Of a stretch of DNA of 64,000 nucleotides, positions 17,246-26,544 are shown in pieces. Within the stretch, counting starts at the first letter, position 1, and every line of letters starts with the position of its first letter. Source of the DNA: Cyanobium sp. NIES-981 (GTDB taxonomy: Bacteria; Cyanobacteriota; Cyanobacteriia; PCC-6307; Cyanobiaceae). The notes beneath the pieces are model-generated. The model saw only the letters and a program-made list of their open reading frames with translations. It had not been told where the DNA came from and did not search any database. The stretch spans positions 1-64,000 of the forward strand of contig CAMDEM010000006.1 in the NCBI GenBank assembly GCA_945896675.1. Reading direction: 5' to 3'. Both the position numbers and the translations under genes were made by a program.

Positions 17246-18631
17246 TCAGTCGAGGTCGGGCATGGCCAAGGTGGGCTCGGCCTGACGGTCGATGCCCTTT
17301 TCAAAGCCAGCTGCAGCAGCACGGGCGCGGCCCGCATGCCAGAGGTGTCCCACCAGGAAGAAGAAGGCCAACACGAATTGGGTGGAGGCCAGCCACTGGC
17401 GGATGTTCACGAAGTTCACCGAGTTGGGCTCGGTGATGATCCCGCCCACTGAGTTCAGGGAGGCGTTGGGAGCGTGGGTCATGTATTCAGCTGCCCGGCG
17501 CACTTGCCAGGGCTGAATGTCGTTTTGGAGCTTGTCGAGGCTCAGGCCGTTGGGGCCGCGCAGGGGCTCCAGCCAAGGACCACGGAAGTCCCAGAAACGC
17601 ATGGTTTCACCACCAAAGATGATCTCGCCGGTGGGTGAGCGCATCAGGTATTTGCCCAGACCGGTGGGGCCCATGGCCGAACCGATGTTGGCGCCGAGGC
17701 GTTGGTCACGCACCAGGAAGGTGAAGCTTTGGGCCTGGGAGGACTCGGCGTTGGTGGGGCCGTAGAACTCCGAGGGGTAGGCGGTGTTGTTGAACCAGAT
17801 GTAGGCCGAGGCGATGAAGCTCATGAAGCTCAGGGCGCCAAGGCTGTAGCTCAGGTAGGCCTCACCGTTCCAGATGAAGGCGCGACGCACCCAGCCAAAG
17901 GGCTTGGTGACGGCATGCCAGATGCCACCAAAGATGCAGATCAGGCCAATCCAGATGTGGCCGCCAATGATGTCTTCCATCGAGTTGACCCCGATGATCC
18001 AGCCCTCACCACCAAAGGGGGCGCGGGTCAGGTAACCGAAGATCACGCCGGGATCCAGGGTGGGGTTGGTGATGATTCGCACATCGCCACCGCCCGGGGC
18101 CCAGGTGTCGTAGACACCGCCAAAGAACATGGCCTTGAACACCAGAAGCAGCGCACCCACACCCAGCAGGATCAGGTGGTAGCCAATGATGTTGGTCATC
18201 TGGTTCTTGTCGCGCCAATCCTGGGCGAAGAACGAGGAGTAGTTCTCCAGGATTTCAGGGCCGCGCAGGGCGTGGTACAGACCGCCCAGGCCGAGCACGG
18301 CTGAGCTGATCAGGTGCAACACACCGACCACGAAGAAGGGGTAGAGGTCAACGACCTCACCACCAGGGCCGACCCCGTAGCCCAGGGTTGCCACGTGGGG
18401 GAACAGGATCAGACCCTGCTCGTACATGGGCTTGTCGAAGGTGAAGTGGCTCACCTCGAACAGCATCATCGCGCCGGCCCAGAACACCATCAGGCCAGCG
18501 TGGGCCACGTGGGCACCGAGCAGACGACCCGAGAGGTTGATCAGGCGGGCATTGCCCGCCCACCAGGCGTAACCGGTGGAGTCGAGGTCCTTGCCCCCGA
18601 CCACCATGGAGGAATTAAAGGGCGTTTCCAC
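17246..18631 (-). CDS. psbC: Photosystem II CP43 chlorophyll protein
   Basis: The open frame reaches 18709, but the protein should start at the GTG at 18631 (reads [13 protein letters not shown]), preceded by GAAGAGG 9 bases upstream; this gives 461 residues, the normal CP43 length. Visible features are the [20 protein letters not shown] first helix, many membrane His ligands for chlorophyll, and the large lumenal loop with [16 protein letters not shown]43 is the inner antenna of photosystem II and binds near the Mn cluster. The start lies inside psbD with a 17-bp overlap, the classical psbD-psbC arrangement that couples their translation. Confidence 0.97.
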   Translation of the reverse strand: METPFNSSMVVGGKDLDSTGYAWWAGNARLINLSGRLLGAHVAHAGLMVFWAGAMMLFEVSHFTFDKPMYEQGLILFPHVATLGYGVGPGGEVVDLYPFFVVGVLHLISSAVLGLGGLYHALRGPEILENYSSFFAQDWRDKNQMTNIIGYHLILLGVGALLLVFKAMFFGGVYDTWAPGGGDVRIITNPTLDPGVIFGYLTRAPFGGEGWIIGVNSMEDIIGGHIWIGLICIFGGIWHAVTKPFGWVRRAFIWNGEAYLSYSLGALSFMSFIASAYIWFNNTAYPSEFYGPTNAESSQAQSFTFLVRDQRLGANIGSAMGPTGLGKYLMRSPTGEIIFGGETMRFWDFRGPWLEPLRGPNGLSLDKLQNDIQPWQVRRAAEYMTHAPNASLNSVGGIITEPNSVNFVNIRQWLASTQFVLAFFFLVGHLWHAGRARAAAAGFEKGIDRQAEPTLAMPDLD

Positions 18632-19673
18632 GGGGCAGTACCTCTTCAGGGAAGATGAAGTTTTCGTGCGGCTGGTCAGCCGGTGCCATCCAGGCACGCA
18701 GGCCTTCATTCAGCAGGATGTTCTTGGTGTAGAAGGTCTCGAATTCGGGATCTTCTGCAGCGCGGATTTCCTGGCTGACGAAGTCATAGGCCCGCAGGTT
18801 GAGGGCCAGGCCAATGATGCCGATGCTGCTGGTCCACAGACCCATCACCGGCACAAACAACATGAAGAAGTGCAGCCAGCGCTTGTTGGAGAACGCGATC
18901 CCGAAGATCTGGCTCCAGAAGCGGTTGGCGGTGACCATCGAATAGGTCTCCTCTTCCTGGGTGGGCTCAAACGCCTTGAAGGTGTTGGCCTGGTCGCTGT
19001 CCTCAAACAGCGTGTTCTCCACCGTGGCGCCGTGGATGGCACACAGCAGCGCGCCGCCGAGGATGCCGGCCACGCCCATCATGTGGAACGGATTCAGGGT
19101 CCAGTTGTGGAAGCCCTGGAGGAAGAGCAGGAAGCGGAAGATCGCTGCCACCCCAAAGCTGGGGGCAAAGAACCAGCTGCTCTGACCCAGGGGGTACATC
19201 AGGAAGACACTGACGAACACCGCAATCGGGCCGGAGAAGGCGATGGCGTTGTAGGGGCGGATGCCCACCAGGCGGGCAATCTCGAACTGACGCAGCATGA
19301 AGCCGATCAGGGAGAAGGCACCGTGCAGGGCCACGAAGGGCCACAGGCCGCCCAGTTGGCACCAGCGCACGAAGTCACCTTGGGCCTCAGGGCCCCAGAG
19401 GAGCAGGAGGCTGTGACCCATGGCGTCGGCCGGGGTGCTCACCGCAGCGGTGAGGAAGTTGCAACCCTCCAGGTAACTGGAAGCAATGCCGTGGGTGTAC
19501 CAGGAGGTCACAAAGGTGGTGCCAGTCAGCCAGCCGCCGAGGGCCAAATAGGCCGTGGGGAACAGCAGCAGGCCAGACCAGCCCACAAATACAAAGCGGT
19601 CGCGCTTGAGCCAGTCATCGAGGACGTCGAACCATCCCCGTGCTGCTGGCGCGCGCCCTACAGCGATCGTCAT
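18615..19673 (-). CDS. psbD: Photosystem II D2 reaction-centre protein
   Basis: 352 residues, the normal D2 length. It begins [21 protein letters not shown] and contains the five-helix reaction-centre core with [20 protein letters not shown], the His ligands in [20 protein letters not shown] and the plastoquinone-A region. D2 carries QA, part of P680 and the non-haem iron. It is first in the psbD-psbC operon; AAGG lies about 10 bases before the ATG. The promoter must lie in 19674-19864, shared with a divergent small gene. Confidence 0.98.
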   Translation of the reverse strand: MTIAVGRAPAARGWFDVLDDWLKRDRFVFVGWSGLLLFPTAYLALGGWLTGTTFVTSWYTHGIASSYLEGCNFLTAAVSTPADAMGHSLLLLWGPEAQGDFVRWCQLGGLWPFVALHGAFSLIGFMLRQFEIARLVGIRPYNAIAFSGPIAVFVSVFLMYPLGQSSWFFAPSFGVAAIFRFLLFLQGFHNWTLNPFHMMGVAGILGGALLCAIHGATVENTLFEDSDQANTFKAFEPTQEEETYSMVTANRFWSQIFGIAFSNKRWLHFFMLFVPVMGLWTSSIGIIGLALNLRAYDFVSQEIRAAEDPEFETFYTKNILLNEGLRAWMAPADQPHENFIFPEEVLPRGNAL

Positions 19674-19864
19674 GAGAAAGCGCCTTCATGAAGCGTTACA
19701 TGACGAGCGTAGGGGGCAAACGCTCGATCTGCGACACCAGCCCCATCGACTGAGCAGAAGTACTCAACGGCGCGTCCCAAGCAGCGGGCCCATAACAGCG
19801 CTTGTGGAGGTGATTCGCCAAAGTGGGGTCCCAGGCCGCTTCCTTGGTCGCACCCCCCATCGCC

Positions 19865-20128
19865 ATGTACGTCATCGAGCTCTCCCTCAAGCTCAGTCCC
19901 ATGCCCGTTGCGGTGCAGCGCAAGGAACTTGTCGATGCCCAGGCGCTCTACGCCACGGTGAAAACCGCCCTCGAACGCGGCGGCCCCAAGCTGCTGGAAC
20001 TCACCTGCGAGAAGGAAGAGGACAAGCAAATCAGCCTGCTCACCAGTGAGGTGGTCGCCGTTCAGATTTACGAAAAGTCGGCCATGGGCGCGGGCAGCAA
20101 GCGTCCTGGCTTCAGCTTCGAGAGCTAG
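19865..20128 (+). CDS. Small conserved cyanobacterial protein
   Basis: ATG at 19865 gives 87 residues ([20 protein letters not shown]). It is a compact alpha/beta protein without signal peptide or membrane segment, including [14 protein letters not shown] and a C-terminal FSFES. The pattern looks familiar from unnamed picocyanobacterial proteins, but no function is known to me. Its TAG is followed at once by the GTG of the ABC ATPase gene, so the two are translationally linked. It is divergent from psbD. Confidence 0.75.
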   Translation: MYVIELSLKLSPMPVAVQRKELVDAQALYATVKTALERGGPKLLELTCEKEEDKQISLLTSEVVAVQIYEKSAMGAGSKRPGFSFES

Positions 20129-20854
20129 GTGGCGTCCCCGGCTCCCCTCACGGTGGAGCGGCTTGGCTTCGCCTGGCCCAATGGCCGCACCGCCCTCAAC
20201 CATTGCAGTTTCCAAATTCCCAAGCCCGGGCTTTGGATGCTGGTGGGCAGCAATGGCAGCGGCAAGAGCACCCTGCTGCGGCTGATCGCCGGGCTGCTAG
20301 CGCCCCGCTCTGGCGGGATCCACACGCCCCTCAAGGCCGCCCTGGTGTTTCAAAACCCGGATCACCAGCTGCTGCTGCCCAGCTGCAGCAGTGAGCTGTT
20401 GCTTGCCCTGCCCGAAGGCCTCAGCCCCAGCCAACGCAGCGATCGCATCCAAACCGCCCTGGAGCAGGTGGGTCTCTCGGGCCTGGCCCAGCGGCCAATC
20501 CACACCCTTAGTGGCGGCCAAAAGCAGCGGCTGGCCATTGCGGGGGCCTTAGCCAGCGAGGCCAGCCTGCTGCTCCTCGATGAACCCACCGCCCTGCTCG
20601 ATCCCACCAGCCAAAGGGACGCCCTCGAGCTGGTTCACCAACTCAGCCACCGCGCCGAGCAACCGCTCACCGCCCTCTGGATCACCCACCGGCTCGAGGA
20701 ACTGCAGCGCTGTGATGGCGCCGCCGTAATGGAGCAGGGCCACATGGGGCCCTGGCAGAGCGGCAAGGCCCTTGCCCGGCAACTCAACCAGCAAATAGCC
20801 CAGCAACTCCATCAACAGCCTGCCCCCTTGCAGAGCGGCCGGGCCGAAGGGTAA
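20129..20854 (+). CDS. ABC transporter ATP-binding protein, CbiO/ECF-like
   Basis: 241 residues from GTG at 20129. Walker A is GSNGSGKST (about residues 40-48), the Q-loop is VFQNPDHQLL, the signature is LSGGQKQR and Walker B is LLLLDEPT, followed by the switch His in WITHRLEEL. The NPDHQ sequence and general pattern resemble the energy-coupling ATPases of cobalt, nickel or vitamin ECF transporters. No membrane partner is in the window, so substrate cannot be assigned. It follows the 87-residue gene without a gap and precedes tRNA-Asn by about 30 bp. Confidence 0.88.
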   Translation: MASPAPLTVERLGFAWPNGRTALNHCSFQIPKPGLWMLVGSNGSGKSTLLRLIAGLLAPRSGGIHTPLKAALVFQNPDHQLLLPSCSSELLLALPEGLSPSQRSDRIQTALEQVGLSGLAQRPIHTLSGGQKQRLAIAGALASEASLLLLDEPTALLDPTSQRDALELVHQLSHRAEQPLTALWITHRLEELQRCDGAAVMEQGHMGPWQSGKALARQLNQQIAQQLHQQPAPLQSGRAEG

Positions 20855-20885
20855 GTTCTTCAGACCGGTTCGCCGGTAGCTGCAT

Positions 20886-20957
<72 letters not shown>

Positions 20958-20977
20958 CTTTTGTCAGCCCTAAAGAG

Positions 20978-21008
20978 CCGCATCCATGCCCTGGGTGCGG
21001 TTTTTTTT
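20978..21008 (+). terminator. Terminator after tRNA-Asn
   Basis: CCGCATCC pairs with GGGTGCGG (8 bp with one G-T pair) and is followed by eight T residues. It lies 20 bases downstream of the tRNA and separates it, and perhaps the ABC ATPase gene, from rpaA. Confidence 0.88.
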
Positions 21009-21246
21009 GGCAACAATCAAAGCAGGCAACCCTAAAGAGAAGCTGAAGATCCCGCTGCTGCCAAACTGCTTCCACTGGGGCCCCAGCAAGCCCCCAGCCC
21101 TTGGCATCACTGGCCTGGGCCGCCGCCTTCGGCCAGGGTCCGGTGGGTTTTACGAGCGTCGATCAGCCGCACCAGCCGAGAAGATGGATCGTGCATTGTT
21201 TGTTGTCGCCCCTGTTGCACTGCCGCATTTCAGCCAAAGTGATGCC

Positions 21247-22014
21247 ATGAAGCCCTGCATCCTGCTGATCGAAGACGACAGCGACATGCGCGACCTGGTG
21301 GCGGGCCACCTGGAGCATGGCGGCTTTGAAGTGCACCGCGCCGATGACGGCATCAAGGGCCAGGCCCTGGCCTTTCAATATTGCCCCGATCTGATCCTGC
21401 TGGATCTGATGCTGCCCAAGGTGGATGGCATCACCCTGTGCCAGCGGCTTCGCCGCGAAGAGCGCACCGCCAAGATCCCGATCCTGATGCTCACGGCCCT
21501 GGGGGGCACCAAGGACAAGGTGAGTGGCTTCAACTCCGGCGCCGACGACTACCTCACCAAACCCTTCGACCTCGAGGAGCTGATGGTGCGGGTCAAGGCG
21601 CTCCTACGCCGCAGCGACCGGGCCCCCCTCTCCACCAAGCACAACGAAATCCTCAGCTACGGCTGCCTCACCCTGGTGCCCGAGCGCTTTGAGGCGATCT
21701 GGTTCGATGCCGCTGTGCGGCTCACCCACCTGGAATTCGAGCTGCTGCACTGCCTGCTCCAGCGCCACGGCCAAACCGTGGCCCCCTCCCTCATCCTCAA
21801 AGAGGTGTGGGGCTACGAACCCGACGACGACATCGAAACGATCCGGGTCCATGTGCGGCACTTGCGCACCAAACTCGAACCCGATCCGCGCAAACCGCGC
21901 TTCATCAAAACGGTCTATGGGGCCGGCTACTGCCTCGAGCTCCCTAATGGCTCGACCGTGCCAGCTCCAGTAACGCCACTTCCCACGCCAGTCGAGGCTG
22001 AACGTAGGCCTTGA
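21247..22014 (+). CDS. rpaA: OmpR-type response regulator RpaA
   Basis: 255 residues from ATG at 21247 ([11 protein letters not shown]). The receiver domain (about 1-120) has the acidic pair, the phospho-acceptor Asp in [11 protein letters not shown] and the Lys in DDYLTKPF. The C-terminal winged-helix DNA-binding domain includes [24 protein letters not shown] and [22 protein letters not shown]. These match RpaA, the clock-output regulator that receives phosphate from SasA and controls circadian transcription. The ORF extends upstream in frame to the tRNA terminator, but that part is not RpaA-like. Its last 71 bases overlap the antisense end of holB. Confidence 0.94.
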   Translation: MKPCILLIEDDSDMRDLVAGHLEHGGFEVHRADDGIKGQALAFQYCPDLILLDLMLPKVDGITLCQRLRREERTAKIPILMLTALGGTKDKVSGFNSGADDYLTKPFDLEELMVRVKALLRRSDRAPLSTKHNEILSYGCLTLVPERFEAIWFDAAVRLTHLEFELLHCLLQRHGQTVAPSLILKEVWGYEPDDDIETIRVHVRHLRTKLEPDPRKPRFIKTVYGAGYCLELPNGSTVPAPVTPLPTPVEAERRP

Positions 22015-22921
22015 GGTGGCTGCGCAGTTTTTCGAGGCGGCGCAACACCAGCACTTGAGCTGGGACGGGAGCTTGGCGCCACAGCACCAGCTGCCACCAA
22101 TCCAGTAACCAAAGCTGCTGTTCGCCATCGAGGGCTTCGCAGAGATCCCGGGCCAATTCCAAGGCCACCAGCGGTTCTGGTGGCCCCTGGGCCAAGCCCC
22201 GCAAGCGATCGGCCATCCCTTCGGGCAGGGTTTGCCACTGCTGGCGATGGGCCAGCAAGGCCCCCGGTGAACCCGCCGAAAGCTCCACCAGCTCGGCCGG
22301 ATCGCCATCCCCAGACCCGGCGCCAAGGGCCCCACAGCCCGCCAACACCTCCAGCATCAAGGCCGGGGCCAGGCGGGCAAAGGGAATCTGCTGGCAGCGG
22401 GAGCGAATCGTGCTGAGCAGCTGCTCTGGGGCCGCCGTGAGCAAGATCAGCAGGCCATCGCCGGGTTCCTCCAGGGTTTTGAGCAGGGCATTGGCAGCTC
22501 CTTCGGCCATGGCCTCAGCCCCCTCCAGCACCACCAAACAGCCCGGGGCCTCTACCGCCCGACGGGCCAGAAAACGCGACACGTCGCGAATCTGCTCCAA
22601 CCGCAATTGGGGGGCGGCGCGGCGGCTCACCCCCAGCTCGGCAGCTTTCGAAGCCGGCACCAGCTGGCCCTTCTCCGAGTAGGTGGGCTCCACCCAGAGC
22701 AGATCGGGATGGTTGCCCTCCTCCAGCCGGCGGCGAATGGCTGGCGAACCGGTTGGACCGGCCAGCACCCCCTCCAAAAAGCGCAGGGCCGCCCGGCGCC
22801 GGCCCACCCCATTGGGGCCGGCAAACAAATAGGCCGGGGCCAGGCGCTGGTGCTTGAGCGCCGCATCCAGCAGGGCCACCGCCTGGTTTTGGCCGACCAG
22901 ATCGGCAAACAAACCACTCAT
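21944..22921 (-). CDS. holB: DNA polymerase III delta-prime subunit
   Basis: 325 residues. The P-loop region [11 protein letters not shown] is degenerate (no Walker A Lys), as known for delta-prime, which is a clamp-loader stator rather than an active ATPase. Other matches are [18 protein letters not shown] at the start, [22 protein letters not shown] and the SRCQ sensor motif. It loads the sliding clamp with the other clamp-loader subunits. It overlaps tmk by 4 bp (ATGA) and its 3' end is antisense to the end of rpaA for 71 bp. Confidence 0.93.
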   Translation of the reverse strand: MSGLFADLVGQNQAVALLDAALKHQRLAPAYLFAGPNGVGRRRAALRFLEGVLAGPTGSPAIRRRLEEGNHPDLLWVEPTYSEKGQLVPASKAAELGVSRRAAPQLRLEQIRDVSRFLARRAVEAPGCLVVLEGAEAMAEGAANALLKTLEEPGDGLLILLTAAPEQLLSTIRSRCQQIPFARLAPALMLEVLAGCGALGAGSGDGDPAELVELSAGSPGALLAHRQQWQTLPEGMADRLRGLAQGPPEPLVALELARDLCEALDGEQQLWLLDWWQLVLWRQAPVPAQVLVLRRLEKLRSHLKAYVQPRLAWEVALLELARSSH

Positions 22922-23577
22922 CGGCCGGGGCCTGATAAGCCGCCCACGCCCAGCTGCTGCTCCAGCAAAGCCCGACAGGCCCCACGCACCTGGTCTGGAG
23001 ATTGGCTGGCATCAACCCGGTGCCAGGCCCGCTGGGCCGCCAGGGCTGCAAAGCCATCGGCAACTCGCTGCAGAAAGGCCTGGCCACTGGCTTCAATCCG
23101 GTCGGCGGGTCGATCACCACGGCGGCGCATCGATTCCGCCAGGGACACATCCAGCCAGAGGGTGAGATCGGCCGCCAACCCACCGGTTGCGATGGCTTCC
23201 AGCTGGCCGATCAGCGCCATCGACAGGCCCCGGCCATGGCCCTGGTAGGCCGCGGTGGAGCCGGCAAAGCGATCGCTGAGCACCCAGTCGCCCCGCTCCA
23301 GGGCCGGACGAATGGTCTGCTCCACATGCTGGGCCCGGTCCGCCGCGTAGAGCAGCAATTCCGCCGTGGGCTCCGGGGCCGCCTCGCCCGGGGGGTGGAG
23401 CAGCAGCTGCCGCAGGGCCTGGCCCAGGGCGGTGCCCCCCGGTTCGCGGGTCACCAACAGGGTGGCGCCGGGGGCCATCAGGCCACTGCTCGGCAACCAT
23501 TCACGCAAGGCCTGCAGCTGGGTGGTTTTGCCGCAGCCATCAATGCCCTCGAGCACCACAAACCGGCCGCTTGGCAC
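22918..23577 (-). CDS. tmk: Thymidylate kinase
   Basis: 219 residues. Walker A is EGIDGCGKTTQ, the DRX motif is SDRFAGSTAAYQGHGRG, and TREPGGT and the lid segment RRRGDRPADRIE are present. The enzyme phosphorylates dTMP to dTDP. Its stop overlaps the holB start, and it follows the copper ATPase gene by only 6 bp on the same strand, so the three are likely one operon. Confidence 0.95.
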   Translation of the reverse strand: MPSGRFVVLEGIDGCGKTTQLQALREWLPSSGLMAPGATLLVTREPGGTALGQALRQLLLHPPGEAAPEPTAELLLYAADRAQHVEQTIRPALERGDWVLSDRFAGSTAAYQGHGRGLSMALIGQLEAIATGGLAADLTLWLDVSLAESMRRRGDRPADRIEASGQAFLQRVADGFAALAAQRAWHRVDASQSPDQVRGACRALLEQQLGVGGLSGPGR

Positions 23578-23583
23578 CTGGTT

Positions 23584-25929
23584 TTATCCCCGCTGATGGG
23601 ACCCATCCTGCAGCAACAAGGCATTGAGAACCACCGTGATCGAACTCAACGCCATCAACAGGGCCGCGTAGGGCGGCGTAAGCAGCACCCCAAAGCCCGG
23701 CAACAACACCCCCGCCGCGATCGGCAACACGATCAGGTTGTAGCCAAAGGCCCAGGCCAGGTTTTGGCGCACCTTGGCCATGGTGCGCCGGGCCAGGCGC
23801 AGGGCCACCAGCACCCCATCCAACCGGTCCCCCAGCACCACCAGATCGGCCGTGTCCTGGGCGATCTGGGTGCCCGTACCCACGGCAATGCCGAGATCGG
23901 CCGCGGCCAGGGCAGGGGCATCGTTAATGCCATCCCCGACCATCGCCAAGGTGCCGCGGTGGGGAAAGGCGCCAATGCGCTCCAACTTTTGCTCGGGGCG
24001 GAGTTCCCATGCCAATTCCCCGTTGCGCAGGCCCAGCAGGCCCCCCAGCCGTTCCACCGGCTGGCGGCGATCCCCACTGAGCAATCCCAGCTGCAGGCCC
24101 ATGGCCCGCAGCTCCCCCAGCACCCGCTGGGCATCGGGGCGCGGCGAATCTTGAACAGCCACCAAACCCATCAACCCAGCCGGACCGCCAATCGCCAGCA
24201 CCGTGGCGCCCAGGAGCTCAAGCCGGGTTTGACAGGCCATGGCATCGGGGTCGTCGTCGGCCTGCACCCAGGCCAAGCGACCGACCCGAAAATGCTCGCC
24301 GGCCACCAGCCCCTCCACCCCTTCGCCCGCCACGGTGCGGGACTCAGTGGCCAAAAGGATCGGCAGCTCCAGGCGATGGGCCTCCTGCTGGATCGCATAG
24401 GCCAAGGGATGGCGGGTACTGGCCTCCAGGCTGGCGGCCAGTTGGACCACCCGCTCGGCTGGCGTGGCCCCAAACGGCTGGACCTCAGTCACCAGGGGCC
24501 TGCCCACGGTGAGGGTGCCGGTTTTATCAAACAGCACCGCCCCCAACCGGGAGGCCGCCTCAATCGCATCACCGCCCCGGAACAGCAGGCCCGAGCGGGC
24601 CGCAAGCCCCGAACCCACCGTCATGGCCGTGGGCGTGGCCAAGCCCAAGGCGCAGGGACAGGCCACCACCAACACCGAAATGGCCAATTGCAGGGCCAAA
24701 GCCAGGGGGGTATCGGCGCTGGATCCGAGCACCCCATGGGCCATGGGGCCCATCTCATGGGCAACCTGACGCACCAGCACCTGGGGCCAGAGGCGCGCTC
24801 CCCACTGCCACCAGAAAACAAACGTGGCGATGGCCAGGGCCAAAACAAACAGCGTGAAGCGCCCCGCCACCTGATCCACCAACCGCTGAATCGGGGCCTT
24901 GCGGGCCTGGGCCTGCTCCACCAAATGGATGATCCGGGCAATGGCGCTGTCGCCGCCGGAGCGCCGCACCTCGAGCTCCAGCGGGGCTTCCAAATTGAGG
25001 CTGCCCGCCGCCAATTCCGTGCCCGCCTCGGCCTGCAAGGGGAGGGGTTCGCCGGTAAGACCCGACACATCCACCGCCGAGGCCCCGGCCAGCACCACCC
25101 CATCCACTGGCACCCGATCCCCCGGCAGCAACTGCACCCGGTCCCCCGGCCGCAGGCCCCCCACCCGCACCTGGCGCGGCGGTCCCCCATCCATCAGCAA
25201 CAGGGCCGTATCCGGTTGCAAAGCAGCGAGCTGCTCCAAGGCACGGCCGGTGCGAAACCGGGCCCGATCTTCTAAAAACCTGCCCAACAGCACAAAGCCG
25301 AGCAACAGCACCGGCTCATTGAAAAAGCAGGGCCAGCCGGTTTCGGGCCAAAGAAAGGCCACCAGGCTCGCCAGGTAGGCACTCATCACCCCCAGGCCCA
25401 CCAGGGTGTCCATGGTGGGCACCCCGGCCCAGGCCGACTGCAGCCCCCGCGCCAGGATCGGGCGCCCCGGGCCCAGCAGCACCACCGTGGCCACCAGGGC
25501 GTGGAAGCGCACATCCGCCAGCAGGGTCGCCGCCGGGGGAGGGATCACCCCTTCCAGGGCCAAATGGCCGAGCACCGACACCAGCAGCAAGGCCAAGGCC
25601 ACCACCAGTTGGCGCCATTGCTGCCACCAATGCCGCTGCTGGAGTAACTCCCGGCGGGAGGCCACCTCCTGGCCCGCCTGGCGCAGGGTGGCCTGATAGC
25701 CCAAGCCGGCCAGGGCCTGCTTGAGGCGGGGCAAGGCTTCGCCCTGGTCTGCAAGCAACAGTTCTGGGTCGAGCTGCACCCAGGCGGTTCGGGTGAGCAA
25801 ATTCACGCTGGCTTGCTGCACCCCGGGCTGCTCCAGCAGGCGCTTTTCAACAGCCCGCACGCAGCTGCCGCACTTCATGCCCTCGATTTCCAGCAAGAGG
25901 GGCTCGAGCACGGGCAAGCCAACGGTCAA
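23584..25929 (-). CDS. Copper-type P1B ATPase
   Basis: 781 residues. An N-terminal metal-binding domain carries GMKCGSCV (about residue 17). Membrane helices follow, then the actuator motif GEPLP, the transport motif CPC (about 425), the phosphorylation site DKTGT, the HP pair in RHPLAY and the hinge GDGINDAP at about 665. The last helix has MALSSITVVLNAL, and YN is in the preceding one, which together indicate Cu(I) specificity. Cyanobacteria have CtaA (plasma membrane import) and PacS (thylakoid); I cannot tell which this is. It is upstream of tmk and divergent from ycf3 with 60 bp between. Confidence 0.93.
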   Translation of the reverse strand: MTVGLPVLEPLLLEIEGMKCGSCVRAVEKRLLEQPGVQQASVNLLTRTAWVQLDPELLLADQGEALPRLKQALAGLGYQATLRQAGQEVASRRELLQQRHWWQQWRQLVVALALLLVSVLGHLALEGVIPPPAATLLADVRFHALVATVVLLGPGRPILARGLQSAWAGVPTMDTLVGLGVMSAYLASLVAFLWPETGWPCFFNEPVLLLGFVLLGRFLEDRARFRTGRALEQLAALQPDTALLLMDGGPPRQVRVGGLRPGDRVQLLPGDRVPVDGVVLAGASAVDVSGLTGEPLPLQAEAGTELAAGSLNLEAPLELEVRRSGGDSAIARIIHLVEQAQARKAPIQRLVDQVAGRFTLFVLALAIATFVFWWQWGARLWPQVLVRQVAHEMGPMAHGVLGSSADTPLALALQLAISVLVVACPCALGLATPTAMTVGSGLAARSGLLFRGGDAIEAASRLGAVLFDKTGTLTVGRPLVTEVQPFGATPAERVVQLAASLEASTRHPLAYAIQQEAHRLELPILLATESRTVAGEGVEGLVAGEHFRVGRLAWVQADDDPDAMACQTRLELLGATVLAIGGPAGLMGLVAVQDSPRPDAQRVLGELRAMGLQLGLLSGDRRQPVERLGGLLGLRNGELAWELRPEQKLERIGAFPHRGTLAMVGDGINDAPALAAADLGIAVGTGTQIAQDTADLVVLGDRLDGVLVALRLARRTMAKVRQNLAWAFGYNLIVLPIAAGVLLPGFGVLLTPPYAALLMALSSITVVLNALLLQDGSHQRG

Positions 25930-25989
25930 AAACTGAGCGAAGGCTAGGCAGATCAGCGAGAATGGTCCCCATCGCTCTGCCTACCGCCG

Positions 25990-26511
25990 GTGCCCCGCTC
26001 CCAACGCAACGACAATTTCATTGACAAGAGCTTCACGGTGATGGCCGACCTGATCCTCAAGGTGCTGCCCACCAACCGGCGCGCCAAGGAGGCGTTTGCC
26101 TATTACCGCGACGGCATGAGCGCCCAGGCCGATGGCGAGTACGCCGAAGCCCTTGAGAACTACGAGGAAGCCCTGACGCTTGAGGACGACCCCAATGACC
26201 GGGCCTTCATCCTTTACAACATGGCCCTGGTGTATGCCAGCAATGGCGAACATCAGAAGGCCCTCGACCAGTACACCCAAGCCCTGGAGCTCAACAGCAA
26301 GATGCCCCAGGCCCTCAACAACATCGCCGTGATTCACCATCACCTCGGCTCGATTGCCGAAGAGAAAGGTGAGGCCGATGAGGCCGACCGCTGCTTCGAC
26401 CAGGCGGCAGATTTCTGGTGCAAGGCCATTCGGCTGGCACCGAACAACTACATCGAGGCCCAAAACTGGCTCAAAACCAGTGGCCGCGGCGCGGTCGACG
26501 TTTACTTCTAA
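25990..26511 (+). CDS. ycf3: Photosystem I assembly protein Ycf3
   Basis: 173 residues from GTG at 25990. It begins [14 protein letters not shown], followed by three TPR units: [20 protein letters not shown], the segment around [20 protein letters not shown], and the one at [14 protein letters not shown]. Ycf3 is a thylakoid-associated chaperone for assembly of PsaA/PsaB. No ATG alternative is close. It is divergent from the copper ATPase and converges on radA with about 33 bp between. Confidence 0.96.
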   Translation: MPRSQRNDNFIDKSFTVMADLILKVLPTNRRAKEAFAYYRDGMSAQADGEYAEALENYEEALTLEDDPNDRAFILYNMALVYASNGEHQKALDQYTQALELNSKMPQALNNIAVIHHHLGSIAEEKGEADEADRCFDQAADFWCKAIRLAPNNYIEAQNWLKTSGRGAVDVYF

Positions 26512-26544
26512 CCCTCGCAAAGGCGATCTTTCAGGGCCAATTCC

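Noticed and set aside
18576..19691. 371-residue + strand frame opposite psbD
   Set aside because: psbD is unmistakable on the other strand; the shadow has no domain.
19674..19710. Possible HLR1 (RpaB) site upstream of psbD
   Set aside because: A GTTACAT half-site and a CTTCATGAAG palindrome are present, but not two properly spaced HLR1 repeats.
22390..22921. HolB as a defective ATPase because of its P-loop
   Set aside because: Loss of the Walker A Lys is normal for delta-prime subunits.
23002..25275. 757-residue + strand frame across tmk and the copper ATPase
   Set aside because: Gly/Gln/His/Pro-rich shadow of GC-rich coding sequence; the opposite strand carries all ATPase motifs.
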